This document shows, in pieces, positions 26,656 through 35,905 of a stretch of DNA of 64,000 bases (position 1 is its first letter; the number at the start of each line of letters is the position of its first letter). A program made the position numbers and the translations under genes. The notes beneath the pieces are model-generated. The model searched no databases, was not told the DNA's origin, and was given only the letters and a program-made list of their open reading frames with translations. Origin of the DNA: a virus; the IMG/VR virus record IMGVR_UViG_3300021420_000022, positions 1-64,000 of that record; one strand, 5' to 3'.

Positions 26656-27651
26656 TTATCCGATTGTCGATTCAGCAGTGATCCTGCGGAACTTGTCCGA
26701 AGAAGCATGCGTCGGGGCAACAGCCAGCCCGAAGAAGAAGTTGTACACCGATGCCGCCTTGATCAGAGCAGCCGGGTCAAGAGAATTCGAACCTTCTTGG
26801 AAGTTCACAGTCTTCACCGTAAAATTCTTCTGGTTCAGGTTCGTCTTGCCGAGCGAGCTGGCGATGACCGCCTGATGGCCCACAACGTATGCGTGATACG
26901 CGGTGTGCGCCGAGCCCTGCCAGGAAGCGGCCGTGGTGACAGCGTTCGATTCGTACCATTCGACGCCGCCGACGTTGCCGATGTAAGCACCCTTGATTCC
27001 GACCAGAGCCGGGTTCGAGGAGGCCAGTTTCTCGCTGAACTTCATCAAGTCAGCCATGCCGGAAGCGCTAGCGTCGTTGACGAGGTCGTATGCGCCCAAA
27101 CTGTGGATGACGCCGAAGAACAGGCCATTAGACTTGGGCTTCACGTCAAACGAACGCAACTGCCACACAGCCTTGCGGGCGATGGACGCGTTCATGTAGT
27201 TGCCGTCGTTCACGTCGATCCTATCGAGCGTAGTTGCGGCAGCCTGAGTGTCGATAGCGGTCCAAATGACCGTATCAACAGACAACGCGCCACGGTACGC
27301 CAGAAGCGAAGAGCCTTCCGCTACCGTGTTGGAAATTGTCGTGAGAACAACCTTATTCGAATAGCTGATGTAATCAGCGTAGTTCGCGAGGTTGATGGTC
27401 GCCGTGTTCTGAGTCAGAGACTGACCAGAAGCAGGCGTGCCTTCAGTGACCGCGTTCGTGTTAGCAGCCATTTTCGTGTAATCGAAAATCTGCATTGCCA
27501 CGCCGCTCATGTCGGGCATGATCTTCAAATCGCACGCAGCGTATCCAAACAAATTGGAATACAGCGTGTCCAGCGCCACGCGGTCGTAGTAGACCGTGGG
27601 GTAAGCAGCGAGTCCGCTAGAAATAACGGAGGCGCTTGTGGGAAGTGCCAT
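26656..27651 (-). CDS. major capsid protein, N4-gp56 family type, 331 aa
   Basis: HK97-fold coat protein by sequence style and position. The N-terminal region and YADYISYSNKVVLTTISNTVAE (about residues 92-113) with SVDTVIWTAIDTQAAAT match the N4-gp56-type coat proteins. Length is typical (300-400 aa). Lies after a scaffold-like gene and before the decoration candidate. SD AAAGGTG. A prohead protease inside the scaffold is not evident. Confidence 0.85.
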   Translation of the reverse strand: MALPTSASVISSGLAAYPTVYYDRVALDTLYSNLFGYAACDLKIMPDMSGVAMQIFDYTKMAANTNAVTEGTPASGQSLTQNTATINLANYADYISYSNKVVLTTISNTVAEGSSLLAYRGALSVDTVIWTAIDTQAAATTLDRIDVNDGNYMNASIARKAVWQLRSFDVKPKSNGLFFGVIHSLGAYDLVNDASASGMADLMKFSEKLASSNPALVGIKGAYIGNVGGVEWYESNAVTTAASWQGSAHTAYHAYVVGHQAVIASSLGKTNLNQKNFTVKTVNFQEGSNSLDPAALIKAASVYNFFFGLAVAPTHASSDKFRRITAESTIG

Positions 27652-27680
27652 TTCATTTCACCTTTGAAGTGAGTTAATTG

Positions 27681-28805
27681 TTATTTTGCCGACCGAGGGA
27701 TGCCCTTACCGAGCTTCTCAAATTCCTCTCGGGGCAAATCGTACAATTCGTCCTCAGTCAGCTCGGCCTTTACGACCGGGGCGTCGCTTCGAGTCGTCGA
27801 AACGCTGCTTGCTTTCTTCGGGCTTCGTACCGGCGTAACGTCGGCCACTACTTCCGGCACAGTAGGCTCAATCCGAGTCTCTTTGCCTTTCGTTGTGGTT
27901 TCCGTCTTCGTGGGTGCGCTCGCTTCATCAGTCTTCAGCTTGAGTAATCCCCTCTCGCTGAGGTCATCAAAAGCCTTCTCAAGGTTTTCTTGAGTGAACT
28001 CGTGGTAGTTGTGACTTACGACCCAATTTCTGATCTGATCGCCGTTCTCCGGAGACGTAATGTACTCAGGGTGTCCCGCGACCCAGTCACGTTGAATCTG
28101 CAAACTCTTTTCTTGCGCGGCGCGAGCCTCATCGGCTGCCTTCTGCGCGGCCTGCCACGTCTTAAACTCTGTGACATCCATGCCAGTCAGTTCTTTAAAC
28201 ATGGCCTTGAATGCTTCCGTGGGCTTTTTTTCAAACTGCTGTTTAAAAACGTACTCCTGATCGTCGCTAATCACAGGCTCTTTGGCCGGTTCCGGCTCTT
28301 TCGGATGCTTCCGTTGAAACTCCCGAATAGTGCGCGTGGCGTTCTCTTGAGCCTTAACCAGACGGTCATTCAAATCCTTGATGGCGTCGAGCTCCGTCTC
28401 GCCACGGCCCTCGAAAACTTGCACGCCGGTGCCGTCGCCCAGATCGATCTCTCGACGAACGATATACTCGTTCGGCTCGCCGTCGTCTTCCTCTTCGGTA
28501 GGTGTGACAGGTTCATCGACCTTTTCAGATTTCTTAAACCGACCGTGCTCGTCGCGCTCTTGCTCGGTCTTCTCGGCAGCCTCGCGCTCTTCGATCTCTT
28601 CCGGAGTCTCTTTCGCTTCGGTCAGAGCCTTCTCGCGAGACGCTGCATCCGCCGCCAAAGTCTCAGCAGCGATTCGGTCCGCTTCTGCCGCTTTCTCTGC
28701 AGCGGCCTTCTCTGCGGCTTCCTGCTCTTGCCCTTCCTGTATAGCCAGCTGACGCAATTCCTCTAGGGACAGTGCGTCCAGTTCGGCTTCCGTTTTCGCT
28801 ACCAT
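27681..28805 (-). CDS. scaffold-like protein, 374 aa
   Basis: Highly charged, helical and coiled-coil-rich: residues 20-100 are E/A/K repeats, and the middle has FKQQFEKKPTEAFKAMFKELTG. The C-terminus is polar with a helical end (LTEDELYDLPREEFEKLGKG). Position between the portal-side genes and the coat gene is the standard scaffold position. SD AAGGAGAACC. Confidence 0.7.
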   Translation of the reverse strand: MVAKTEAELDALSLEELRQLAIQEGQEQEAAEKAAAEKAAEADRIAAETLAADAASREKALTEAKETPEEIEEREAAEKTEQERDEHGRFKKSEKVDEPVTPTEEEDDGEPNEYIVRREIDLGDGTGVQVFEGRGETELDAIKDLNDRLVKAQENATRTIREFQRKHPKEPEPAKEPVISDDQEYVFKQQFEKKPTEAFKAMFKELTGMDVTEFKTWQAAQKAADEARAAQEKSLQIQRDWVAGHPEYITSPENGDQIRNWVVSHNYHEFTQENLEKAFDDLSERGLLKLKTDEASAPTKTETTTKGKETRIEPTVPEVVADVTPVRSPKKASSVSTTRSDAPVVKAELTEDELYDLPREEFEKLGKGIPRSAK

Positions 28806-29176
28806 TGCGGTTCTCCTTGATTTTTCTGATCCTGCTCAAATGCGTTTAGTTGTGCGAACCATTCGGCTTCAGCTTCCGTGCCGAACGCTAACACCGTTTC
28901 GATCACCGTGAAAAGCTGGCCAAAAATCTCTCGGGCGACTCGCGCCTTAACGCGGCACTGCTCGCTCTCGGTCTCGTCGGCAACATTCAATGATTGCTGC
29001 AGAGCCCCCTGAACAATATTATCCGCAATCTTTTTGATGTACGGCCAACCGGGAGTGCTCGAAGTTTGGGTTAGAATTACCTTAAGCGCTCTCAGTCGTT
29101 CTTGCTCGGCTTGAAGGCGCGTTTGCTCTTGCTTCTCTAATACCTGTTCCTGCGTCAATACTTTTTCTTCAGCCAT
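28799..29176 (-). CDS. hypothetical helical protein, 125 aa
   Basis: Start at 29176 (MAEEKVLTQEQVLEKQ) after GAGGAAGA, overlapping the upstream gene by 8 bp; the longer open frame has no good SD. N-terminal coiled coil of Q/E/K/R, then a helical region ending EWFAQLNAFEQDQ. Between portal and scaffold; perhaps an assembly factor. Confidence 0.55.
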   Translation of the reverse strand: MAEEKVLTQEQVLEKQEQTRLQAEQERLRALKVILTQTSSTPGWPYIKKIADNIVQGALQQSLNVADETESEQCRVKARVAREIFGQLFTVIETVLAFGTEAEAEWFAQLNAFEQDQKNQGEPQW

Positions 29177-29471
29177 TCTTCTTCCTCGACTTCGGGACAT
29201 ATCCCAGACTAATAAGATTTTGAGGACCCTGCTCCGACTCTCTCTGCCAGACGCCCTCGTGCAGAACTTCATAGCATCGGGAGTCTAGATTCCAGCGGCG
29301 CAGACCTTCCAGTCTCGTCGACTGATCCAGGCCGAACTGCCGGTTCGAACTCGTGTCTCGACGCTCGTCGGGGCGACGGTACGACGTACCGGGGTCATAA
29401 GTTTGCTCTTGCTCACCGAGAGCCTCGGCGGCGTCAGGTTTCCCTGCAGCCTCAAATTCTTCGTTAGTCAT
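29169..29471 (-). CDS. hypothetical protein, 100 aa
   Basis: Starts directly at the portal stop and ends over the next start. Polar and Arg/Glu-rich with an apparently disordered N-terminus (EEFEAAGKPDAAEALGEQEQ). No recognised domain. Position suggests a head-assembly accessory. Confidence 0.55.
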   Translation of the reverse strand: MTNEEFEAAGKPDAAEALGEQEQTYDPGTSYRRPDERRDTSSNRQFGLDQSTRLEGLRRWNLDSRCYEVLHEGVWQRESEQGPQNLISLGYVPKSRKKNG

Positions 29472-31591
29472 TAGACTGTTCCTTGCGGCATTTCCGAATT
29501 TTCACCGTTCTGATTATCCTGCATGTTCTCTAGAGCGTTTTGAGCGACATCGATGTGAGACTCCATCGCTTTCTTTACAGCAGCGACTCCGGCCTGCACC
29601 GTGCCCTTCTCGTTGATCGCTTCCAGATTATTTTGATGCTTCTGGGCCTCGACAGCCTGATCTTGCTGACCTTTCGCGTACGCCGCGTTCTGCTCCTGCA
29701 TACGCTTCAGATCGTCTGGCGTCATGTTCTGGAAGTACAGATCAACGTCGAAACCTTGAGCGTCGAGCATATCCGCCGCCCAGTTCGCGTAGTCAAACTT
29801 CTTGGCTTGAATCTGCAGCGAGGTCTGAACTGCCGGAGCGCTCAGCAACTGAATGATCATCGGAGCCAGTTGAGCTGACGCGGCTTTCGCGGTCAGATCG
29901 GCTCCGGCCAACACATCAATATCGATCTTGGCGTTATAGACTTCCTCGATGCTGCCCGACCACTCTTTTCCTTCCTCTTCCGTAAGAATCCGATTGATAT
30001 CTTCCGGCTGGAGGTTCTCCATGCAGAGCAGCATGAACTTCTCCAACGTCGGGAGGTAGATCATGTTGATGAAAATCTCAAGAAAATACTGCAGACGTTG
30101 AATAACGTCGCCCGTCAAAGCCTGCACGCCAGAGCCCGTACGTAGCGCCTGCGTCGGGAGGTTTACGCCGCCTTCCGCGCCAATACGCTTCGAGGCTCGC
30201 GCTTCGGAGTTCGCCATCGCCGCCGTAGCAGCGCCGCTAACATCCGGAGTTACCAGTGGCTTCAGTTCTGAAGTCTCGGTAATAACGCGACCGGGAGCCA
30301 ACGGGATGTTCTGGGTGCCCGGGCCAACGCCCTTGAGAGCTTGGAACACAGGATTCAGAACGAGAGCTAGAGAGTCGATCCAGCTATTCGCCACGCCGGA
30401 TTGGAACCTCTGCTCGCCAGCCAGCAATCTCGCTACACCGAATCCCCATGCGCTGCCGAGAACGTCGATGAACGCGCAAGTCCGAGCTGGAGTTTCGTTG
30501 TACTCGTTCTCGCTGAGGCGAATACACAGCTTACGCTGCAAAATGCCGATGACGTGATCTTCGGTCCAATACTCGATGTACTCCAGAGGACGCATCAGCG
30601 GGTCTGCTGACCCGGCTTCGGTGTCTAACTGCGCCTGAAACTCGCGCCACACGGCGCGCTTCTGGCCCGAAAAAGTATCTTCGGTCTGTTCACGGTCGGT
30701 AGTAAGAACCCGACGCAAAGTCTCGCGATCCGGAATACGGCTAACGCGCTTGCCGGTTTTCTTCCCATCCTCATCCAGTTCGGCGCGGCCATACGTATCC
30801 AAATCTTCGCGCCAGCCGTCTAGAGTATTCGCAGTGATCATCACCTGCTTAGCAACCCAGCGTGCGCCCTTCTGAACATCCTGACGCTTGCACTGCGCGT
30901 CAAAAGAGAAATTCTTCAGGTCGACATTCTCAAATTTCGGCAAATTCAGCAGAATGTCTTTCCACTTTCCCTTTACGTGACCGCTCGCATTTTTCGTATA
31001 AACGCGCTCGCGGACATTCTTCTGTTCCCAGCCCCACCAGCCGCAGCAGAACCCGTAGCTCAGGCACTGCTTCAGCGTCAGGCGCATCTCTTCTTTGAGC
31101 CCGGCCTGCTTGATGGCCCACGCCAATACGGACGCCTTAGCGCGAGCCGCTTCCGCTGAAGTCTTCCCTACTGGGGAAACTACAAACGGGCGGCGCTTGC
31201 CGGTGCCAAACAAGCTCATGTAGAACACGGGCATCAACTTCTCGATGCCCTCCATGACAGCGTAGATCGGCAGATTGGCGCGGGGCTTGCCGTCGGCCCA
31301 CACGCGGGGCTTCTGGAGCCCGAAAATCAAATCGTTCGAGGTGTCGACGAGAGCCGGGAGCAACGCTTTCGACTGCAGGAACGCTATGCCTGCCGAAACG
31401 TCAGTGAGCACGAGTCCCAGAGCCGTAGCATCATCATAAGGCTCATCACGGAACGCGGTATGCTCTTCGGTAAAGTTCGCTACCGCTGAGAACGCAGCAC
31501 TCGTATCGACCGACTCAGGTAGCGCGCCAAACCCACCGCTAGAAGCGGCCCCGCCTAAACCCGGGGAATTATCAATCGTGCCGCCAGACAT
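29471..31591 (-). CDS. portal protein, 706 aa
   Basis: Large portal of the podovirus type: N-terminal disordered Gly/Ser stretch, then the portal wing/stem with LMPVFYMSLFGTGKRRPF, and YWTEDHVIGILQRKLC; a crown/helical part reads AMANSEARASKRIGAEGGVNLPTQAL, and the C-terminal barrel helices are Gln/Ala-rich (ending QNGENSEMPQGTV). Next to the terminase and upstream of scaffold and coat, as expected. SD GAGGAG. Confidence 0.8.
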   Translation of the reverse strand: MSGGTIDNSPGLGGAASSGGFGALPESVDTSAAFSAVANFTEEHTAFRDEPYDDATALGLVLTDVSAGIAFLQSKALLPALVDTSNDLIFGLQKPRVWADGKPRANLPIYAVMEGIEKLMPVFYMSLFGTGKRRPFVVSPVGKTSAEAARAKASVLAWAIKQAGLKEEMRLTLKQCLSYGFCCGWWGWEQKNVRERVYTKNASGHVKGKWKDILLNLPKFENVDLKNFSFDAQCKRQDVQKGARWVAKQVMITANTLDGWREDLDTYGRAELDEDGKKTGKRVSRIPDRETLRRVLTTDREQTEDTFSGQKRAVWREFQAQLDTEAGSADPLMRPLEYIEYWTEDHVIGILQRKLCIRLSENEYNETPARTCAFIDVLGSAWGFGVARLLAGEQRFQSGVANSWIDSLALVLNPVFQALKGVGPGTQNIPLAPGRVITETSELKPLVTPDVSGAATAAMANSEARASKRIGAEGGVNLPTQALRTGSGVQALTGDVIQRLQYFLEIFINMIYLPTLEKFMLLCMENLQPEDINRILTEEEGKEWSGSIEEVYNAKIDIDVLAGADLTAKAASAQLAPMIIQLLSAPAVQTSLQIQAKKFDYANWAADMLDAQGFDVDLYFQNMTPDDLKRMQEQNAAYAKGQQDQAVEAQKHQNNLEAINEKGTVQAGVAAVKKAMESHIDVAQNALENMQDNQNGENSEMPQGTV

Positions 31592-31600
31592 TTAATCTCC

Positions 31601-33247
31601 TCAATCTATAATGCCAAATGATCCTTGCGCTGCAGACCAATCCGAATTGAACGCGTCGAAACCGTCACTCGGGTCCGCTGCTATTTTCTGGCGTTCGAGA
31701 ATCTGATCGGCAAGAGTTACCGCTTCCTGCTGACGGACCATCTCAAAAATCGGATTTACTTTCGGCTTTATCGGTTGCGCGATCATCGTGCCGATCATAT
31801 GCGTTGCGAACAGCGCGATAGTGTCGATGTAATCGTCGTGCTTGTGCTTGCCGCCAGGGAATATTTCAAACTGCGCCGCAATCTTGTCCCAAGCTGTGAC
31901 CGTATCGAAAAACCGAAGACGCCGACCACTCATCAAACCTTGAAGGCTGCCGATGCGCGTGTACTTCGCGTCCTTCCGAACATCGAGCTTCAAGAATTCG
32001 AGCGGGAGAAAAACTTTCTTTTCAGAAGCCACAAGCCGAAGATAATCCATAAAAAAGATAGCACTACTAGATTTCTCAAAGTAGATTGTAACCGGCCTGT
32101 ATTCGAGTGCCGCAAGGATTATCTGCTCGGCGAGCAACGACGAGGGCCACTGTCCGCCGCGAGCCTCCACAACATACTGTGTCATCTGTAGATCGTGCGC
32201 TCCGATTATTATACAAGAATCGTCTGCCGTGTCGGAGTTGGTGCTAGCGAGATCAACAAAGAAAACTTTCGGACTCAACTTCAAAACGTCGGCCTTCTTA
32301 ACTCGGCACGACTCCAGCAAAGCCTTGGTAAACTTCTGACCGCCCTTCTGCATGGGCTGGTTCAGATACTGACTGGCGAACATCTCGGGATCGCTATCCC
32401 GCATGAAATCCAGTTGTGCTTTCGTGAACCCAATCAACTTCTTATCGACTACTGATCCATCTTCCAGTATCGTAGTACGGTTGACTTCTTGCTGCGGAAA
32501 TAACGGCGTCAGTTGCTCTGCGTCCGCCCAGCAAGTCCGAAAGCTTACGCGCCACTCGCCCTTGATGTTGGCGCGCATGATGTTCTCGTAAACATCGCCG
32601 AAAGCATAGCGCGTACCCGTCATGATCGCGTAGAACGGCGCGTCCATCAAAGGCATGCACGCGAAGAAGTCTTGCTGAACCCGAGCCAGCTTAATCTTCG
32701 ACCGATAATTCTGGTCGTTTACCAAGTCATCGAAGAAGCCAATGTCATAGTGCGTACCAGTCTTGATCGAATTCGGCGACGCGACCGTAACTGTAGCTTG
32801 CGCTAAACCCATGTTCCGGCGAGCCGGGACTGTGAACGACATCGAGTTCCCGAGGTCGCCTTCGGTACAAAACTCAGGGAAGAAGTCCGCTAAATGTGAA
32901 TTCGGATTCGTGCCCGTAAAGTGCGCCCGAATTTCATTCAGCCACGCCTTCGTAATCGCGATGCTACCACGCATGATCAAAATACGGATGTCGGGGAAGT
33001 TCAGAATCGCCTGAATGATGTCGACGACAACAGCCGTAGTCTTGTAGTGACCACGAGGCCACAAGATCAGGACCTTAGCTATGTCCGATTGCTTTGCCCA
33101 CGCCTTGTGGTCGTCGTACTGGAAGAACTGACTCCACAACGGCGAGTGTACCGCAGGAACGAAGTCATAGCCCAGAACTTCGGCCAGCTTCTGCTTGTCC
33201 TTCTTCAATTCCCTGCGCATTCTTTCTATTTCTGATTGTAATGCCAC
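31601..33247 (-). CDS. terminase large subunit, 548 aa
   Basis: ATPase and nuclease motor that packages DNA through the portal. The N-terminal ATPase has LILWPRGHYKTT (deviant Walker A), IGFFDDLVND (Walker B), then TGTRYAFGDVY (coupling motif). The C-terminal RNase H-like nuclease has FFVDLASTNSDTADDSC and later DDYIDTIALFA with catalytic Asp. GTG start at 33247; a downstream ATG (residue 10) is an alternative. The small subunit is not identified. Confidence 0.9.
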   Translation of the reverse strand: MALQSEIERMRRELKKDKQKLAEVLGYDFVPAVHSPLWSQFFQYDDHKAWAKQSDIAKVLILWPRGHYKTTAVVVDIIQAILNFPDIRILIMRGSIAITKAWLNEIRAHFTGTNPNSHLADFFPEFCTEGDLGNSMSFTVPARRNMGLAQATVTVASPNSIKTGTHYDIGFFDDLVNDQNYRSKIKLARVQQDFFACMPLMDAPFYAIMTGTRYAFGDVYENIMRANIKGEWRVSFRTCWADAEQLTPLFPQQEVNRTTILEDGSVVDKKLIGFTKAQLDFMRDSDPEMFASQYLNQPMQKGGQKFTKALLESCRVKKADVLKLSPKVFFVDLASTNSDTADDSCIIIGAHDLQMTQYVVEARGGQWPSSLLAEQIILAALEYRPVTIYFEKSSSAIFFMDYLRLVASEKKVFLPLEFLKLDVRKDAKYTRIGSLQGLMSGRRLRFFDTVTAWDKIAAQFEIFPGGKHKHDDYIDTIALFATHMIGTMIAQPIKPKVNPIFEMVRQQEAVTLADQILERQKIAADPSDGFDAFNSDWSAAQGSFGIID

Positions 33248-33286
33248 GCTGCCTAACCCACAGTAAAACTAAAACTAAAACAAAAA

Positions 33287-34180
33287 TTATGAAGATAGCC
33301 CGGGGATGAGAGGGTGTTGCTCGCACTCCCGATACTTTCGTGGCAACCGCGTTTGGTCTTTTGGGAGGTGCCCACCGATCCATGCTGACACCGAGTTCTT
33401 CCCGGGATTCAGCAACAGGTCCTCAATTACCGTCTCGGGTTCCGCGATCATCAACCGTGCTTCCCCGACCGACCCAACCATGACACCAATCATCTTGTGC
33501 GTACGCGAATCAAATAGCGGGCTGCCGCTCGACCCGTGGCCGATAGTGATGTCCACCGGCATCGTGTTCTTCCACTGAGGATAGTCTTGAAGCATCCGAG
33601 AGAAGTGGGGGAACCGACGATCTACGTAAGTCCCGTGAAACTCGACTTTGCCCATATCCAGCGGAAACGAAACGTTCTCGACTGGATCACCCGGCTGCAA
33701 AAAATCCTCGTGTTCTAAAGTCTCAGGAATGATCGGATGCGCCGCTGATAGACCGTTAATGACCTTCAGTACAGCCAAGTCGTCGTCCTGCGAGATCGAA
33801 TAAAGCTCCGTCTGGTAATAAGGCCCAGCAAGGTTGCCATTGAATGAGACAAACTCATTCGGAATGAACCCAGGAAGAACGTCGTTCTCCGGATCGCCAT
33901 CTTCCCAAACGCAGTGTTTCGCTGTGACAAACAAGGCCGACGTACCCTCGTATCCGATTACAGAGCCGCTGCAAATCATTGCATAAGGACCGTCGCCGTT
34001 AGCTGAATTCGGATTCGGAATCGAGATCGCGCCGACTGCCGCCACTTCGACATCGTGAGGATCGAACCCTTGGAACGGATCGTACTGCTTATGCTTGGCG
34101 GCCATTGAGACAGGCAGTGCCAGCAGAAAGGCTAAGAACAATGCGAGAAAAACTTTCACTGGATTGTCCCAACAGCGCAT
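33287..34180 (-). CDS. secreted trypsin-like serine protease, 297 aa
   Basis: N-terminal Sec signal peptide (KVFLALFLAFLLALPVSMAA). The S1/V8-type triad is visible: His in LFVTAKHCVW (about residue 90), Asp in SQDDDLAVLKV, and Ser in IGHGSSGSPLFDSRTH. Length fits a single-domain protease. Sited between terminase and a membrane-protein gene, it may act in the host periplasm or envelope, mature virion proteins or disrupt defence. The start is weakly supported (no clear SD). Confidence 0.8.
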   Translation of the reverse strand: MRCWDNPVKVFLALFLAFLLALPVSMAAKHKQYDPFQGFDPHDVEVAAVGAISIPNPNSANGDGPYAMICSGSVIGYEGTSALFVTAKHCVWEDGDPENDVLPGFIPNEFVSFNGNLAGPYYQTELYSISQDDDLAVLKVINGLSAAHPIIPETLEHEDFLQPGDPVENVSFPLDMGKVEFHGTYVDRRFPHFSRMLQDYPQWKNTMPVDITIGHGSSGSPLFDSRTHKMIGVMVGSVGEARLMIAEPETVIEDLLLNPGKNSVSAWIGGHLPKDQTRLPRKYRECEQHPLIPGLSS

Positions 34181-34220
34181 GATTTATCGTCGCCCGCTCA
34201 CTGCGGTCCGCTGCTCGACG

Positions 34221-34424
34221 TTAACGCTGATCTTGATCATCATCCTTCCGCGCCGGGCTAAATGCGTGACCGGCTATCCCACCGACTACGACGCTAGTGA
34301 ACGCTACGAAAGTGGGGTCCATGTGATGGAACCACTGAAGCGCCGCGCCGACTCCGAAAATGCTGCCGATAATTGGAAGGTGATAGTCTTTGACGTTAGT
34401 CAAAATCTTATCTAAACTCATCAT
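34221..34424 (-). CDS. small two-TM holin-like protein, 67 aa
   Basis: Two hydrophobic segments (LPIIGSIFGVGAALQWF and FVAFTSVVVGGIAGHAF) and a charged C-terminus KDDDQDQR: holin-like topology. Not closely similar to the two paralogous holin-like genes. The start has a double ATG (MMSLDKI) after TAGGAACAGCA. Confidence 0.55.
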   Translation of the reverse strand: MMSLDKILTNVKDYHLPIIGSIFGVGAALQWFHHMDPTFVAFTSVVVGGIAGHAFSPARKDDDQDQR

Positions 34425-34448
34425 TGCTGTTCCTACTGAGATCGCCGA

Positions 34449-34471
34449 GAGGGGAGCCTAGAACTCCCCTC
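34449..34471. other. perfect 8-bp hairpin in intergenic gap
   Basis: GAGGGGAG at 34449-34456 pairs with CTCCCCTC at 34464-34471 around a 7-nt loop, with no T-run on either side. The gap 34425-34576 (about 150 bp) holds no gene. A terminator is unlikely; an RNA-processing or translation-control element is possible. Confidence 0.5.
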
Positions 34472-34576
34472 CGGCCTAACCCGGCTTTAACGGGATGGCC
34501 CTGAGTTTCACAGGAGTTCATTCGAGAGCGTTGCAAATCAATGTGATGCAGACGGCAAAACTCGAATAGAAGTTTT

Positions 34577-34879
34577 TTATTTCAACGACGACAAGAGCGC
34601 CGCGAGAATGAGGCCAACCTGATACATACTGAAATCAAGAAGACTGCTGCCTCGCTGTGCTGCGTTTTCGTATTTGTAGTCGAACCAAAATTCTTTTGGA
34701 ACGGCCCACGCTTCAACTAAGATCACTCCAAACCACAGTGGACTCCCAAAGTACATCGCGGTCAATGCGATGCTGTAACCACCGAGGATGTGCGCGATCT
34801 GAATGAAGATTCTATCGGCTAGTTCTGCTGACGGCCACGGGGTTGCGAGCCAACTAGAAAGTTTCGAGTATAAACTCAT
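34577..34879 (-). CDS. phage membrane protein, 100 aa
   Basis: Hydrophobic segments about residues 29-57 (ILGGYSIALTAMYFGSPLWFGVILVE) and 82-97 (FSMYQVGLILAALLSSL). The middle KEFWFDYKYENAAQRGSSLLDF resembles a conserved small phage membrane family. Likely inner membrane; no role known. ATG overlaps the upstream stop (ATGA); SD GGGGAAG. Confidence 0.55.
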   Translation of the reverse strand: MSLYSKLSSWLATPWPSAELADRIFIQIAHILGGYSIALTAMYFGSPLWFGVILVEAWAVPKEFWFDYKYENAAQRGSSLLDFSMYQVGLILAALLSSLK

Positions 34880-35109
34880 TTCTTCCCCATAGCCATCAAG
34901 CCGATGGCTGCGCGAGACTGTCGTGCCGTTTCGCTGTTGCCTTTGCTATGACTGTGAGCGAACCCGCTGGTCGACTGCCCCGCTTTCTGTGCTTTAGCGC
35001 GGAGCGCGCCGGGCTTCGTGATCTTAAAGGACCCTTTCGAGCCCAAGTTGACCACTTTCGTTTTCTTGGCTGACTTGGACTTTCCGGTAAGACCGTCATT
35101 GTTGAGCAT
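34876..35109 (-). CDS. basic hypothetical protein, 77 aa
   Basis: Start at 35109 (MLNNDGLTGKSKSAKK) because GAGGA lies 5 nt upstream; a longer frame to 35187 is open but without SD. Very Lys/Ser/Gly-rich with His-Ser repeats (GFAHSHSKGNSE). Likely nucleic-acid-binding or disordered. Overlaps the upstream gene by 14 bp. Confidence 0.5.
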   Translation of the reverse strand: MLNNDGLTGKSKSAKKTKVVNLGSKGSFKITKPGALRAKAQKAGQSTSGFAHSHSKGNSETARQSRAAIGLMAMGKK

Positions 35110-35425
35110 TGCTTTCCTCGCTAGCGGCGAAAGCTTTCTTTTCGCGAGCTTCCTTCCGTAAAAGTTCTCGATGGACACCGGAGCCATTGGGCATACGCGG
35201 ATGCCTCTTCAACTGATCTCGAAGTTCAGCCAACTGATGGCTAAGTGCGAGAAAATATTTAGTAGGCAGCTTCGGGTCGTGCAGCCTCTGTGAAATAAGT
35301 CGAATGTGCTCCCGCAACCCGATGGCCCGCTTCGGCAAGCTAGAAAAATCCGTTCGCGGACGACCGCCGTACGTCTTGCCCGGACTCATCCGTGCAGGAA
35401 GCTCTTGCTGAACCTCGTCGGCCAT
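35096..35425 (-). CDS. hypothetical helical protein, 109 aa
   Basis: TGATG overlap with the upstream gene. Basic, with GKTYGGRPRTD near the N-terminus and a helical region (LREHIRLISQRLHDPKLP, then ALSHQLAELRDQLKRH). Could be a DNA-binding or assembly factor; it lies three kilobases ahead of terminase, so a terminase small subunit cannot be excluded. No diagnostic motif. Confidence 0.5.
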   Translation of the reverse strand: MADEVQQELPARMSPGKTYGGRPRTDFSSLPKRAIGLREHIRLISQRLHDPKLPTKYFLALSHQLAELRDQLKRHPRMPNGSGVHRELLRKEAREKKAFAASEESNAQQ

Positions 35426-35664
35426 CAGAGTTTTGACTTAATCCGGTCGACGACGGCCTTGACTTCATCGGAGATCGTCTTGCCCTCGGCACTTGCCTCG
35501 GCCTCGATCTTCGCGACCTCGCCCTTGAGCTCTTCGGTGTACTGCTTGAGCAGGCCGTACAAGCGCTGAATCTCGGCTTGCGCTGCCTCTTGCTGAACAG
35601 TCAGGTAGCCGACTTTCGCGGCCAAGTGATCGACGGTTACGGGTGCTGCTGGTGTTATCTGCAT
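35425..35664 (-). CDS. small coiled-coil protein, 79 aa
   Basis: Continuous heptad-like helix from residue 14 (AAKVGYLTVQQEAAQAEIQRLYGLLKQ) to the end, ending VKAVVDRIKSKL. SD AAAAGGAG. Function unknown; a trimeric or dimeric stalk is possible. Confidence 0.55.
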   Translation of the reverse strand: MQITPAAPVTVDHLAAKVGYLTVQQEAAQAEIQRLYGLLKQYTEELKGEVAKIEAEASAEGKTISDEVKAVVDRIKSKL

Positions 35665-35665
35665 T

Positions 35666-35905
35666 TCATTCTCCTTTTATTTCTTTCCAAGTTTCAACTT
35701 CGGCTAACAACTTCGCGACTGCTGCTTTCGCGACTTGCTGACGAACGACTTGATTAGTTCTCAGGTCTTCTTTCGCGGCTTCGCGAATTGCGATGACCAG
35801 TTCGTCCTTCAAGGTCTCGATCAAAACTTTATCGAGGAACAGACTGACGGTCGCGGTAAGCGCTAACCGATCAGGATTGGTTGGGTCGACTGTCAAAGTT
35901 ATCAT
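35666..35905 (-). CDS. small hypothetical protein, 79 aa
   Basis: Strong SD AGGAAGGA before ATG 35905. A beta hairpin (TLTVDPTNPDRLALTATV) then a long helix. Overlaps 35 bp with the upstream gene. No domain recognised. Confidence 0.5.
   Translation of the reverse strand: MITLTVDPTNPDRLALTATVSLFLDKVLIETLKDELVIAIREAAKEDLRTNQVVRQQVAKAAVAKLLAEVETWKEIKGE

Noticed and set aside
1433-33247. Prophage integration module
   Set aside because: No integrase, excisionase or attachment-like repeats seen; a virulent or unintegrated phage cannot be decided from this window.
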